A DNA stretch of 64,000 nucleotides from Uloborus plumipes. Lineage: Eukaryota > Arthropoda > Arachnida > Araneae > Uloboridae. The notes beneath the pieces are model-generated. The model saw only the letters and a program-made list of their open reading frames with translations, made no database searches and was not told where the DNA came from. How positions within the stretch are numbered: position 1 is the first letter of the stretch; the number at the start of each line of letters is the position of its first letter. The translations under genes were made by a program, and so were the position numbers. The stretch spans positions 1 to 64,000 of the forward strand of contig JAXGGA010001021.1 in assembly GCA_038373865.1 (NCBI GenBank), in the 5' to 3' direction. Of this stretch, positions 43,147 to 55,948 are shown one piece after another.

Positions 43147-46100
43147 TGTACTTGTACCTTCCAATGATCAATTCTGTCAAATCTGATGCCTTTTGGAGGC
43201 TCTCTCGCGCAAGCTTTCTTTCTTTTGTCTTTTTGTTTGGGTTTGTAACTAGTTCCTCTGTAGCTAATGGTCTCTTTTTAATACGCTTTTAATAATTTCA
43301 CATGTGGGTTTGTTTGTATGTATGTATGTATGTATGTATGTAACTCTGAATAAAAGATAAAATTTACGTTCTTTGCAAATATAAAAGTAATATATTTAAT
43401 ATTATTTTTAATACTAAAGGTTAAACTGTATTGCATATTGATGTATTATAAGTACATGTAAACTTAAGTGCGGATATTCAGTAGTTTTGAAAATCAGAGG
43501 GAAACCCGTGATGATCACAGCGCATTACAATGTAAAAGCGTATTTTTTAGTTTTTTTTTTTTCAAAACTATATTTTAAAATTATTAATGACTTTACTTGT
43601 CCGTATAAGCACAACGTTTGTGTTAACTGAAATCTAAAATGAACACGTTTTAAAGGCTTTTCCCTATCGATTTTTTGTTTGTTCACTCTGTTGAACATCA
43701 ACTAAGCATTGATAATTGCGAGGTCTTATAAACGGTGGAACAGCCGAAAGTACCACTTTTGGGTTCGCATGATTATATTATACCTTCCAAAAAGAGAAAG
43801 AAGCTAGCGCGAAACATAAACAAAGCATATACTTCATGAACTATAGAGATGAATCGAAGTGTTCTCTGGATGCTTACTGCATGATGTTGCCAAATGGCTA
43901 CAGACGTGTATTATGTCCTAGATTTTTTCCAAATAATTATTTTGATGTAAAACGCATCTTAAACGAAAGATAAATGTTTATTTTATTCATGTTATTTTTT
44001 TAAAAGACGAAGAAAAATATTTCATTGTAAAAAATAATTTCAAAACATGGTAGTTTGAGTGATTTTAAAAGCTATCCATATGGATTCATTTAAGAGCATG
44101 TAACAGACCAGTGCTGCCATGTATGGAGGACAAATGGTGATAATTGCTTTAAATATACCCAATACTTGCTTTTTATGCATTGAGTTGCCGTATGACTACA
44201 TTCTGCTATTCATAAGAAGGACAAATTGTCCATGTAGCCAATTGGCAACACCATGCAGTGTAGGGTTAAGTAAATTAAAAATAAATAAAATAAAATTAAA
44301 GCAACTTATTAAATCTAATTGAAAAATAAAACAATAAAAAAAAATAAGAATTTAAAAAATAGTTCTTTTCAGAAAGCAAACAGTACGAATAAAGTATTTG
44401 TTAATGTTTTGTGCGTTTAGTACAGTAAGATATATTTTACTAAATTTATACCATTATAACATTGCTGTGCATTTAACACTTCGTAATTGAAAAAAAATGC
44501 CATAAAGTGATTATTTCTTGAAGTGTAAAGTTTTTATTACTTTCCGAAATAGTTCATTTTACAGAAATGTTTGTTTCCTAATACCCCCCTCTCTCTCCGT
44601 ACCATGCTTTCATAACAATTTGTTAAATTAAAATTGGGACTATAACATAAACTGTTAGTTATAATGTTTATGACCGGTGGAATGAAATAAATCGTTTCTC
44701 GTTTCTATTTATTACATGTAAAATTAAAAAAAAGTTAATTTCTCGAAATTTGTACTCTAAGTTACACTATGCACAAGGAAAAACGTTCATCAAATTCATA
44801 GGAATTAAATATTTTTTTCTTTGCTATTACTGAACCATAAAACAAAGGCTTCAAATTTCGAGATTTGTTGAAATATAATCTTAATTTATAGAATACTGTA
44901 TGTATCCATTGATTTTTATTTTGTCAATAATTATTCTAATACAAAAAAGTATGTCACTGGGAAAAGCTCAGTTGTGTACAACATTCATATAAAAATATTT
45001 CAATAAATTCATAAACTTAAACGTTCACAGGAAATTGTTTTCGTTACACGCTTAAATTTATTGCATATTAATACAGATACATGCAAATGCGGGTATCATT
45101 TCTCAGTTAAATCTTATTCACAGTTCATTATCAGCGTGATTTAGAGACGGACAGGATAATTTATCTTGTGCACCAGTTTCACACAAAGTACTCTCTTTAA
45201 GCAGAACTCCCCATTTTAGTGTCAATAATAAGCCCCAAAATCTATCATATGAAGGTTTGGGGTTAACAGCGTTTGGGGACTAACAGTCAGCTATCATTTA
45301 TCTCTTCTTCTCTAGGGTGTTTATTATGTCAAAATAATTACAGCCATTCTCATCTTTTGAATTGTTTCCATTGTGAATGTTGAAACTATTTTCTGCTCAA
45401 GCGTAATGATTCTCCAGGAAGTAATGAAGAAAGGTAAATGTTTGAGCTTTGTTAAACATGAGATATTTTAAGGTAGTCAATAATTTGCCTCAAGTACACT
45501 TTTTGGTATAACTTAGTTTAAACTTCAAATTTATGCTTTCTTTAAGTAATTCAAGTAAAACATTTTTTTGAGTGTTCAAACTTGAAACGAAAATTCTTTT
45601 TTCAAAGTCATGTTTACTACTTCAAATCATTAATGTTGTTTGAATTATGTACGGTAAAGGCGAAAAGATGGAACATTATAGGGAAAAAAGATCGTACATT
45701 ATAGTTAAAATTCCTATATGACCAATATTTCTGTTCGATTAATAGTTACCAAAATCACTTACAGAAAACAGTGTCTATATCGACGCTCTTAATTCCACAT
45801 CATTTTTGAAAATTGGTTTCTGTAACGTAACTAATCCTGCCAATTTTTAGATTTCTATTTCAAAAATTGTGAAAAAAAACTCAAAATATGCAAAAAAAAA
45901 AAAAAAAAAGTGAAAAGTGTTTACTTACAAATGACAGCCATAACTCACGCTAAGCAGTTCAAAGACTGGTAAAACTTCAACCTTATTGGTTTTATTCCGA
46001 AAGATTTATATTTCCACCGATATAATGTAGCATAGATCTCTGAGCTAGATTTTAACCCCGAGGTAGGCGTTTTTTCCCAATGCAGTGGCAATCGCGAATG

Positions 46101-46260
46101 TGTTTTATCTGCTTTCTTCAACACATATTTAAATACTTAACGTAATTTTAATATATATAATAAAATTTTAAACTTACCTGTAATTGCCATTCGCACACCA
46201 GGCAAAACAAGTTTTCTTTAAAATGATGAACATCGTTCTTTTTTTGCATTCTTCGGGCTA
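43147..46260. other. Intergenic AT-rich region
   Basis: (TGTA)n microsatellite at 43312-43341; poly-A at 45893-45909. No gene is recognised. Confidence 0.4.
43312..43341 (+). repeat. (GTAT)n microsatellite
   Basis: About seven TGTA tetranucleotides in tandem. Confidence 0.92.
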
Positions 46261-46510
46261 AATTGAAGGGGCGAGTGGATAAAGGTGATATATGACATTT
46301 TTTGAAATTTCTAGAAAAAGCTTTTTAAAAAAATGTGCAATTTTTTTAATGTATTTTTCTCAACGAGTAAAACTGGGTCATATGCTTAGTTACCACCCAT
46401 TTCTGACTAAGGGGACATGATACTGACGGACTTATCACCTTCCTTCTTTGGTGATAAGTAGGTTTTTAAAATTGTCACATATCACCTTTATCCACTTGCC
46501 CGTTCAATTA
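46261..46510. mobile_element. 250-bp MITE with ~42-bp inverted repeats
   Basis: AATTGAAGGGGCGAGTGGAT at the left is the inverted match of the right end. The symmetry continues through AAAGGTGATAT(A/G)TGACA into a T-rich tract, about 42 bp in all with four or five changes. No ORF. Confidence 0.82.
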
Positions 46511-47942
46511 TCTTTTCAAATGCTTTTCTTCACGGACGTGTAGCAAAATCTCTCGATCAAATTTGCTATTTTTGAAGATATTAGGAGTGGTCCATATTGG
46601 ATACAAGTACCTTATAAAAAATTGGTTTCTGCCCTTTCTTAATTATGTTCCTTATGCTTATCTTTAAATAGTAATATATTTTAATGTACCCTTGCACCTT
46701 TGCTAAAATAAAATATTTGAAATTAGTATTGAGTAATTGTCTTTATAGGCAATTTCTTAAACCTAATTTAGGGTAGACAGACGAGTGAAGGAATACTAAA
46801 GAGAAATGTTAATTTCCGAAAATTTATAGCGTAGTTAAAAATTCTAGTATTTGCCACATGACTGTAGAAACACTTTAGATGATATACGTAATCATTTAAA
46901 AAAAATAGGAGAGCTTTTTCGGTTCTGCAATAAGTTTTATAGGGGTTAAAACGAAAAAAAGAGTCCGAACTCAGGAAATGAACACTCCTAACAGTGGACA
47001 AACGCAGCATTTTCTCGTCTTTTTTTTAATAAATGTGTAGAAAGAAGTTACTTTTGCCGATTCAAATAAGAAAAATATTTTAAAATCTAATTTGTTCCAG
47101 GATTTTTTTACGAGGTGTTCATTCACTGGTCTGCCTACCAGACATACAGAGGAAATAAAAATAGGAATGACGCAATCAAATGCTTTCACAGGCAAAGATA
47201 TTACAATAAACCAAATAATGTATTAATTGTGTGGAATCAGTAAATATACTTATTATACACTGATTGAAGAATGATAATATGTAAGTACTTTTGATATGTC
47301 ACTGAATAGAGTACATTTGAATGCGATAGCGAAAATCATTTGTTTCAATTGATCACGACTGAAATGATCCATCTCAAGAGTAGGAGAATTTTCTAATCAG
47401 CATTTGCAAGCCGGTGTTGATGGAGTTTACCATTGATAGCCCCAGTGGTCAATATCATTAAGATCCATGCATAACAAAATCAATTAATATTCAAATCCCT
47501 CGTGTATCCTACAGGAAGTCAAACTTGAATAGTATATGCACGAGGCAAGTAACGTGTACTATTAAATCATATCTTAACCAGTTGATTAGTAACTTGAGGG
47601 AAATTGTTTACACCGGCATTAAAATGAGCAACTGTGTGATTTTTCTCTTCATGCAATTTTATATTCAAATCATATTGTTAAGAAATTAGTAATAATTTTA
47701 GACATTTTAAATACATGCCATGGAAATAGTTGTTATGCATTCAAAAGTACGTTTATTGTTGTTTTTTACTATGAATAATTAAAGGAATGTACATCGTTAC
47801 TAAGAAAAAATGGCGTATTATACGAAGACGAGTTAAATTTAGGAAATTTTTACTATCAAGTGGGCTGTCCGTTTGTAGAATATAGAATGGTCTTCAATTT
47901 TACTCATGATCAACCTAACGAGTTCGATATTCGTACCGTTTC
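46511..47942. other. Intergenic AT-rich region
   Basis: No gene or repeat is recognised. Confidence 0.35.
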
Positions 47943-48109
47943 CAGGCCCGTTATTTTAGGGGGGGGATTGCCCCCCCCCCGACTTTGATAAATTAATGTA
48001 TTTACACATAAGTGGGCGTGGTTTTTCTTGTTTTCTGGTGAAATTGTATTGTGTTTTTACCCTTTGCCCCCCCCCCCCCCCCCTGGAAAAACTTGAAATG
48101 ACGTCCCTG
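47943..48109 (+). mobile_element. Non-autonomous hAT-like MITE, copy 2
   Basis: Same family as 29154-29415: CAGGCCCGTTATTTTAGGGG start, AATGTATTTACACATAAG, TGGGCGTGGTTTTT, poly-C, and GAAATGACGTCCCTG end. The flanks ACCGTTTC and ACCGTCTC match 7 of 8, a hAT-sized target duplication. Confidence 0.78.
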
Positions 48110-49750
48110 ACCGTCTCTAATTTTTGAGATCCAGGTGTTCGCACTTACGTGATCATCAAAAACACTGGGCTAAAAATTTATACGCCAAGAAAACTACTTT
48201 TACGTAAAAAAGAACGGATTCATTATAAATGCACCCCCACCCCCCCAAAAAAACTCGGCCCCCCAAAAAGGTATGATATCTAGTTTGTCCGCCAAACTAT
48301 CATCCTTCCTGTTTTCCTCTTTCGCCTCATCTACTTCTGTAAAAACTTCTCCCCAGCACAAAAGTTGAAAAGAGAAACACTGTTTGGCGGGAAACGTTTT
48401 GCTAAAGCCCCCCCCCCCGCAACCACATCTCTTTGCAAAGCTAAAGCTGTTTTGCACCTAACACACTAATACAATTTATTTGAATTCACTTTGTTTTTGT
48501 AAAAAAAAAATGATAAGGAACACCGTAGTGAAAAACTACTCAGTTGTAAACAAATCACATCCTAAACATTACTTTAAATTAAAATAAATAAATAAATACA
48601 CAAATAAATATAAAACAACATCCGTTTGCAAACTTTTTTGCTTTGGGGGAAAAAAACAAGCTATCTCTACCGCTTTAACTTTTATAGGAATTTTTTTTAT
48701 TAAAGTTTGAATTGTTCCTGTATGAAGCTTCAAATAATACTCTTCTGAATAATGCAGTACCTAAAATAATAAAGATTTCCTTTTTTTACTAAAATGTATT
48801 ACAAATTCTTCTCTGGAAATATTTTAACAACGAAAAAACTATTTCCTACCTTAAACATTCTAGGGACACTTGCACTTTCTTAATTTTAATTTAAATACTG
48901 TTTTAATAATTTTTGCAACAGTTGTTGGCCTATTATGCACACAATAAATCGATTAAAATTAACAAAATCTGTTTCTAAAAGAAACTACATTCTTTGCTCG
49001 ACATAATTATATATGTAATTATAAAAGAAGCAAAGGAATATGCAAAAGGTAATTGTATAAATTTCGGGAACCTTGTCGAAAGAAGAGTACACATGCTGAA
49101 GAAAATATGTCCAGAATATGTAATCTTCATTTGCATATTAATTTAGTTATTATAACGGACTTGAGAAGAAGCCTTGTATGGGGTTTGACACTGCGGCATC
49201 TGTAAAATTTAGATTAAGCTACAAGAATTGAATTTATGATGGCTCGTCGTTTTCATGAGCAATTTTATTTTTTTTATTGTTATAAAGATCCTTTATCTTA
49301 ATAAAGGAAGCTTAGAATTTTTTCGGTGCGTCTAGAACATTCTATGAAAAAATAAAACGACATTATGCACATGAATTTAAACTTTTTTAGCGAAAAAAAA
49401 ATGAATAGCATCATACTAAATTTTTATTTTAAGCTACAAAGAAATAACTTGCAGAAGAACTAATAATTATAAAATACATTTTCTTCATTTTTCTCATGAA
49501 GGTGGCTAGAACAATTAAACACTAATTTATCACAAACTTTCTTATTATATAATTTTTATTGTATTATAAGAAATAAATAATTTATTTAAATATAATGTAA
49601 AATAACTTATAATCAATACTAATTACGTGAAATATGACATGAAAATTATACAATAGAGTAACAATGAAAGAAATCTAAGCAAGAAGCCATCAAAAGAACA
49701 TATTAAAATGTAAATTGCAAATTTTTAATCCAACGTTTTTTTAGCTCTAA
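48110..49750. other. Intergenic AT-rich region
   Basis: Poly-C runs at 48236-48246 and 48410-48419; (AAAT)n near 48582-48610. No gene. Confidence 0.35.
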
Positions 49751-49756
49751 TGCGCA

Positions 49757-49813
49757 GGGATACTGCAGACACGTGTTTTGGCGTAACAAGGAACGCCTTT
49801 TTCAATGCGAAAA
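49757..49813 (-). ncRNA. Degenerate hammerhead-like motif (PLE type)
   Basis: Minus strand: stem I 5' UCGCA at 49810-49806, core UUGAAAA at 49805-49799 (two changes from CUGANGA), an extra A, stem II GGCGU/ACGCC at 49797-49793 with 49784-49780, AAAA at 49779-49776 in place of GAAA, stem III CACGUG at 49775-49770, UC at 49769-49768, and stem I 3' UGC. Layout, extra nucleotide and the UC-UGC junction match the PLE motif at 1911-1969. The core changes predict an inactive copy. Confidence 0.5.
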
Positions 49814-49814
49814 A

Positions 49815-52594
49815 TTGGGAGCTTATGGATGCACAGATGTCGGATGTCTGGATTTATAATTTGCACTAAGGTATCCATTTTCTTTATATTAAAACGTGTT
49901 TTCGGAAGCATAAATTGTGAGGTTATAAGTATGCCACATTTTTAGAAAAATCGCCAAATGAAGCGAGTTTTGTGGAGCTTTACAGATGGATGATTTAAAA
50001 CATACTGATGATGATCTCCTATTTTGGCTCCTTCTTTAAAATTTTGGAAGATTTTTGAAAATGATAAAAGTTTTGTAATTGAAATTAAAAAAAATAATAC
50101 AGATCTACTGCTGTCCAAAGCAGTACTTACTTAGTTAATGCTAACCATGTGTTGTTTAAGATGTTCAATATAATGTTTCAAGTGAACGGCGGGGTAAAGT
50201 GGAAGGGCCAATGTGAAATGGCTTATTTCATTTATTCTTTCTTCATCATTCATTAATTAAATCACGCACATATCCATTTATTCAGTCACTTTTTTAGGAA
50301 CTCGATTATTTTTTGCATGTATTAATTAACTAGCTCATTTTTTTGTATTATGGTTTCAATATTTATTCATGTACTTATTCATTCGTTTATATATTCAGTC
50401 ATTTGATGAAAAATATTTTTAAAATAAAACGAAAACAATTGCTTTAAAACAGTGGTTTATCTTTCACTTTGCACCATGGAAAAAAAAGCATACATTTCCC
50501 CTTGCATATTTCCCTTTGCATAACTATGCCATTTTACCCCACATTACCCAATATAATACGCGTAAAAGAAGTAATTTCGGTTTAGTATACAATTATTTAT
50601 AAAATAATGTGAGTTATTTATACTAGAACTAAGCATTACGTTTATTATGACTTTCTAAAAAGCTAAAGTCCAGCTATAGTTATTTCATTGGATGTGCAAA
50701 TCAGATTAATTTAGGACTTACAAGTATTTCATTGTTGGATGTTTTTATATGCATAACAGTGAAATAATGAAAAACTCTTGCTGCAATATATCAATTTTTC
50801 TCTAATGATTTCGTGTCCTGCCTAATGATCCCTACAAAGTAAGAACTTCAGAAGACATCGAAGTACTGAAGCAATTTCACATTTGACTTCCTTTCAGAAA
50901 CAAACTTCGTTACTGTAAAAAAAAGTTTAAACTAAAGTTCCATATTGCATTTTAGTTTAGTCTAATTTGCATCTGCATTATTTGTTTTTATACAAAACAA
51001 AATCTTTAAAAATGGCGAAAATAACTTGCAGAATGAGTTATGTTGCTTAATGATTCAGGAATAAAAAACCAAAGAATATAAAAGCACTGAAACAATTTCC
51101 AATCCCATTTCTTTCAAAAATCTAAAATGACATAAATGTAAGAAACATTGAATGGTCAAAAAGTTGCAGTTCCTTTTCATTTATTAAAGTTACGACGTAA
51201 ATTGAAAGAAATATTTGTTCCTACATATCTTGGGCAGAATTCTGACTTCTTTTATTGTCGTGGAAGAGAAAAAAAATACCTTTCCAGTAAAATTCTGTTA
51301 AGGATAATAATTTATGAATCAGTCGTGTAGCTCAGCAAATGATTTATTGAGCTCAAATAAAATGAATTGAGTTGAAATGCCGAGTACGGACTGGCACATA
51401 AGAAAATATGTTAAACCTTTTCAAGATCACGTTACATATTTTAAGTCTTACACTGTAAAGAAACTGGGGAATAATTTATTGGCTCAACTTCTTAGACACC
51501 TTGTCAGCAGTGACAAATATTATCCACTAAAGGATTCCAACAAAAGATAAAACAAGCGAACTTAAAATCATTTATTAAAAAACGCCGTCGCAGGAAGAAT
51601 GGGGCGCGGTGATAACCAATTTATATTCATTAATAACACATATCGTAAAGCCTAAAATATCGATTGACTATTCCCGTAAAGGTACGGTTAACGCTCATAA
51701 ATCATCTTTTAAGATGAATGCAAAGAAAAATTTCATCTTTAATGAGTTGCTCTGACTTATTTGGTTAAGACAACGATATTCAGTTATTTTAACAATTTAT
51801 GCATCCTGTTATCTCCTAATGCGCGCACCAGTAGCCACCAATGCTCTTTACAGGTCGGGTGCGAAAAACCAGCTCTGGTGAAAAATAGCTACTAATGGTA
51901 TTGTTACCACTTTATTTTATTTATCTTTGACACATATTTATTATTAGAGAGAAATATGACCGCGGTCATGTTTCCTTGCAGTTCATCAGATGCATAATAA
52001 ACTTCGAAAGCGATTTTTTTTCAGTAAACCAAAATTATATTTGACACATCATCTTTTATTTGAAACACTTTACTTCCATAAATTTAAACGAGAGCACATA
52101 TTTTAAATTAGTTTATTATTTTTGCATATTTTATCGCTCAATTTAACGACAATTCAGGCTTTAAAATTTTACATTGTATTTAGCTAAACTTATTAAGGGT
52201 TTAAGAGCACATAAACTTCGACAATACCATCATTGCTGATTATTCATACATTTTGAAATCTTCATATTTAGTTTAAATAGTAAATTCAGTGTAATTGAAT
52301 TGTGTATTTCTTTATTTTTAGAGCTCGTTTTGGATAAACATTGATCATTAATCGTAAATAGTAAAAGCCGTGGAAAATATTAAAGCACTCAAGCAATAAG
52401 CAATTTGATTTATTTTTGAAAATTAAGCGTCTTAAATGTAACAAATAATGCCCAACAAATAGTAGGAATAGCAAATAGAAAGAAATAAGTATTTTGCCAT
52501 TCCAGATATCTAATTTTAAATTCAGTAAATTCTTAGTTACTAATTGCAAATTAACTTTGACAGTAAAAATGTAATCATTGCTAAAAAGTTGTGC
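49815..52594. other. Intergenic AT-rich region
   Basis: It contains the MITE-like block at 50188-50550. No gene is supported. Confidence 0.35.
50188..50550. mobile_element. MITE-like element, GGGGTAAA(G/A)TGG ends
   Basis: GGCGGGGTAAAGTGG at 50188 opposes CCATTTTACCCCACATTACCC at 50530-50550. ATTTCACTTTGC-like blocks occur inside. It resembles the 20961-21467 family (GGGGCAAAGTG). CAATATAAT occurs just outside both ends (50166-50174 and 50549-50557). The inverted repeats are imperfect. Confidence 0.5.
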
Positions 52595-52597
52595 GTG

Positions 52598-53435
52598 TTT
52601 CTTAAATACGGTTGTTGAAGAGCCTATATAAATATACCTTTTCAGTAACCTTTTGTTTAAAGAATTATCCCTATCGATCAGCATTGTACATTTAAAGCTT
52701 AACTTTGATACTCTTTAAAAGTGATCTTATATTTCGATTAAGAAAATGGGGCCAATTTTCAAAATACTTTGTTTATTTCTACTTATCTAACAAACGCTGC
52801 TCATTGCATTAACGTTACGGTTTCCAAGTCAGTAACAAGGTACAAAACAAAAAAAGTCACTCTCAAAAACGGTTGTTTAGAGCCCATATAAAGGAACCTT
52901 TTGCTAAAAAGAATCCCTGTCCAACAGCATTGTACATTTATAGCTTAACTTTGGCACTTTTGAAAATCAATTTTAGATACTGATTAAGGAGGGGCGGAGG
53001 CAAAGACAAATAATTCAAGTATCAAAACATAGTTTAGTAAGCTTTTTTGATTGCCGCTTATCTAACAAATATTGCTCATTACACTAACGTTACAGTTTCC
53101 AAGTCAGTATCAACAAAATACAAAAAAATATATACTAATAATAATAATAAAAATAAAAACAGTCGCACTCTTAAATACGATTGCTTAAAAGCCTATATAA
53201 ATAAATCTTTCCAGTAACCTTTTCTTGAAAAAAAAAATCCTATCAATCAGTTTTGTACATTTATTACTTGACTTTGACACTTAAAAGTGATCTTATATTT
53301 CGATGCGGGGGGGGGGGGGGCAAAGGCAAATGATTCAACTATCAAAAGCATACCTCGGTATGCTTTGTTCATTGTTACTTATCTAACGAATTTTACTTAT
53401 TACGCTAACGTTATGGTTTCCAAGTGAGTACAAAA
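52598..53435 (+). repeat. Three tandem copies of a 260-310 bp unit
   Basis: Copies start near 52601, 52862 and 53170. Each has ACGGTTG/ACGATTG, AGCC(T/C)ATATAAA, CCTTTT, CAGCATTGTACATTTA, CTTAACTTTG, a purine-rich patch, ACTTATCTAAC, CATTA and AACGTTA-GGTTTCCAAGT in order. Copies 2 and 3 carry insertions (poly-G 53306-53320, AAT repeats 53125-53158). The 132-codon minus-strand ORF at 52286-52684 runs into copy 1 and is not convincing as a gene. Confidence 0.8.
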
Positions 53436-55369
53436 CAACAAAGTACAAAAAATAAACAATGGTATCCCGGGGGGGGGGGCGGCGACAGAAGTGAAAACTT
53501 GAACAATTACCCATGCATTTTTTGAATAGTCAGAGACAGTTCCCCATCGCAAACAATGCCTATATGAATGTGTATACGTACATACACAATATATCTACAT
53601 ACTTATACATAGAGGTGTCGATAGCGCGAGTATCGCGAGACTGGAAACAACCTTAGAACAGATATTAGTAAATGGAGGGAGCAAGTCCAATCATTGCCCT
53701 AGGAAAAGCTGAAACAAAGATTCCAAGTCACATGGTTCAACACCGGCGAATGAGAGATACGTTTAGCTTAACGTGTTTTATATGAAATAAACCTGATTTC
53801 TTCCTATACTTTACTTTAAAGTGAGTTACGTGACTTGAGATCTGTGTTCCCTCCACCTTTATTCCTTCTGAATGGAAACAAAGGTCCGTTAATATTTGCA
53901 TCAAAAAGAAAAGCAAAAGTAGTAGAAATTAAATATAGGGTTAGAAAACAACACCAGTTATTGATTTTTCAAAATGCGATAAGTAACATTACTTGAGTAT
54001 AGATGGAAAGTAAGAAACGTGTGTTAAGGTTAGAATGTAACTACTATTTATAGGTTTCATTAGAGCTTATGCACATTTGCAAATCAATTGTTTTATAAAC
54101 ATCCTTCTGAAACGTGCATTCATTCAAATCCTACAGAATTGAAGAAACACTTAAAGCTCTCAGACTGTAACTGCATTTGGGATATTAGTGTAAAAAATAA
54201 ATTAATTGAATTAAATTTAAAGAAAGAGAAAAAAAAAAACAAAACACAAATCATAGCATTTACTTGAAGCATTTTCGTTAAATGAACTTCGTATGCCGTG
54301 ACTTCAATCTGGTTTTATACACGCAAGATTAGCTAGTAAGTGCTTTATTTGTACAAAAAATTCGTAAGTACTACATGTCAATGAACGCTATATAAATCTA
54401 CGTATTAACACAATTTAAATCGTGAATTTAATACTCAATTACCTTAAAGGCCTAAATTTTTTAAAAAGTTTTTGAAGAGTAGTTTAACACTACGAACGAG
54501 TGTTTATGTCACGATGAGAATTTTTTTTTTTTTTTAGATTAGGCAAAATTTTAAATTTTGAATACAAAAAGGCGTTAATATTATCAGAAATAAAAAATGT
54601 TTAACAATCGACTTTCTAAACTTCAGCTTCTTAATATCTAACACAATCTTTAATGAAATATTTTATATTAAAAAAGCAGGAGCAACTGTGGGAATCTAAA
54701 ACGGCAGATAAATCACTAGATTTCATTCTTTAATAAATCTCAGTTTTTACTCCAAGAAACCCCCATAAATCTATTTTATAGGATCTTTAAAGGGTTTCCA
54801 TGGTGACAGGCGAATTCTTCTGCTAATCAGCTTGAACTAGTCTTCCTTCATCACTCCTAATTCGACGAAGTCTAGGACACTCTTCAATGGTTTAAATTGA
54901 GAGATATAATTAACGGTGAAAGTAAAAGCTAGATTTTTTCTCTTGCTCTTATAGCAGCTGAATACCATCAGTTTTCTTACTGTAGTAGAAGGGGAGATTG
55001 ATTCCGTGAACGTAAAATAAAATGCGAATAATAGCACCAATTTGTTTGACGTCTACTCTACTTGCATGTGCGTAGTCTTTTAATAGTGAAGTGAAGAAAA
55101 ATGATTTTGCTTCAAATCCACAACTTTAATAAATTTGTAATATTCTACATTTTTAAATATTTTACAGTAATGTTACTGAATGTACGATCTTTTGTAAAAA
55201 AAATACATGTATAGATCCAACCTATACCTGTATTTTCAGGTAATCAACTATTGCATTTTTTCGCGGTACTTAAGAAGAAAATGGAAAACAATATCAAGTC
55301 GCCGATAAATACATTAATATTTCGTTAAGAATTTTAAACCTTATAGTCCAAGAGTTGAAAAAATAAACA
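53436..55369. other. Intergenic AT-rich region
   Basis: Poly-G at 53469-53478. Otherwise nothing is recognised. Confidence 0.35.
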
Positions 55370-55948
55370 TTTTAAGACGTCTGGCTCTTTAATATATTCT
55401 TCCCTATGCTTTTCTAAGCAGCATTCACGGTGTCTGGCAGCCGAAAGTGGTTGTGCTTTTCACTGCGCGTCACACTTGTACTGGAAAAAATAGTGGTTTT
55501 TAAGTCATTATTGGGCAATTTTGCATCAAAATCAGTGACGAAAAGAATTTTTTTTTACCTCATCCTTTCCGATTTTAATAAAACTTGGTGTGAAAGGCGC
55601 ATATGACATGATAAGTAATACTATAAAGTTTTAGATTTCTACTTCAAAAATTGTGCGAAATACAAAGCTGTTAAAAAAAAAAGTTTTTACATGCAACTGC
55701 TTTTCTAATTTTAGTAGAATAAAACCATTATGAAGGCAAGAAATAGAGCTTTAAATTGATGTATTACATGACATACTTACGACAGATTTAAGTTTCTAAT
55801 TGCCCCAAAATGGTTAAAAAATCACTATTTTTACCAGCAAAAATGTGATGCGCAGTAAGAAATGCAACCACTCTCAGCTGTCAGACACCCCACATGCTGC
55901 TTAGAAGAGCGTAGTGAAATATATGTTAAAGAGCGAGACGTCTTAAAA
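55370..55948. mobile_element. 579-bp MITE with ~130-bp inverted repeats
   Basis: The termini TTTTAAGACGTC and GACGTCTTAAAA are exact. The symmetry continues imperfectly for about 130 bp through CTCTTTAA, TTCTAAGCAGCAT, GTGTCTG(G/A)CAGC, AGTGGTTG and ACTGCGC(G/A)TCACA. No ORF. Confidence 0.82.

Noticed and set aside
52286..52684. 132-codon minus-strand hydrophobic ORF as a possible receptor remnant
   Set aside because: No Gr motifs, and it runs into tandem repeat copy 1.
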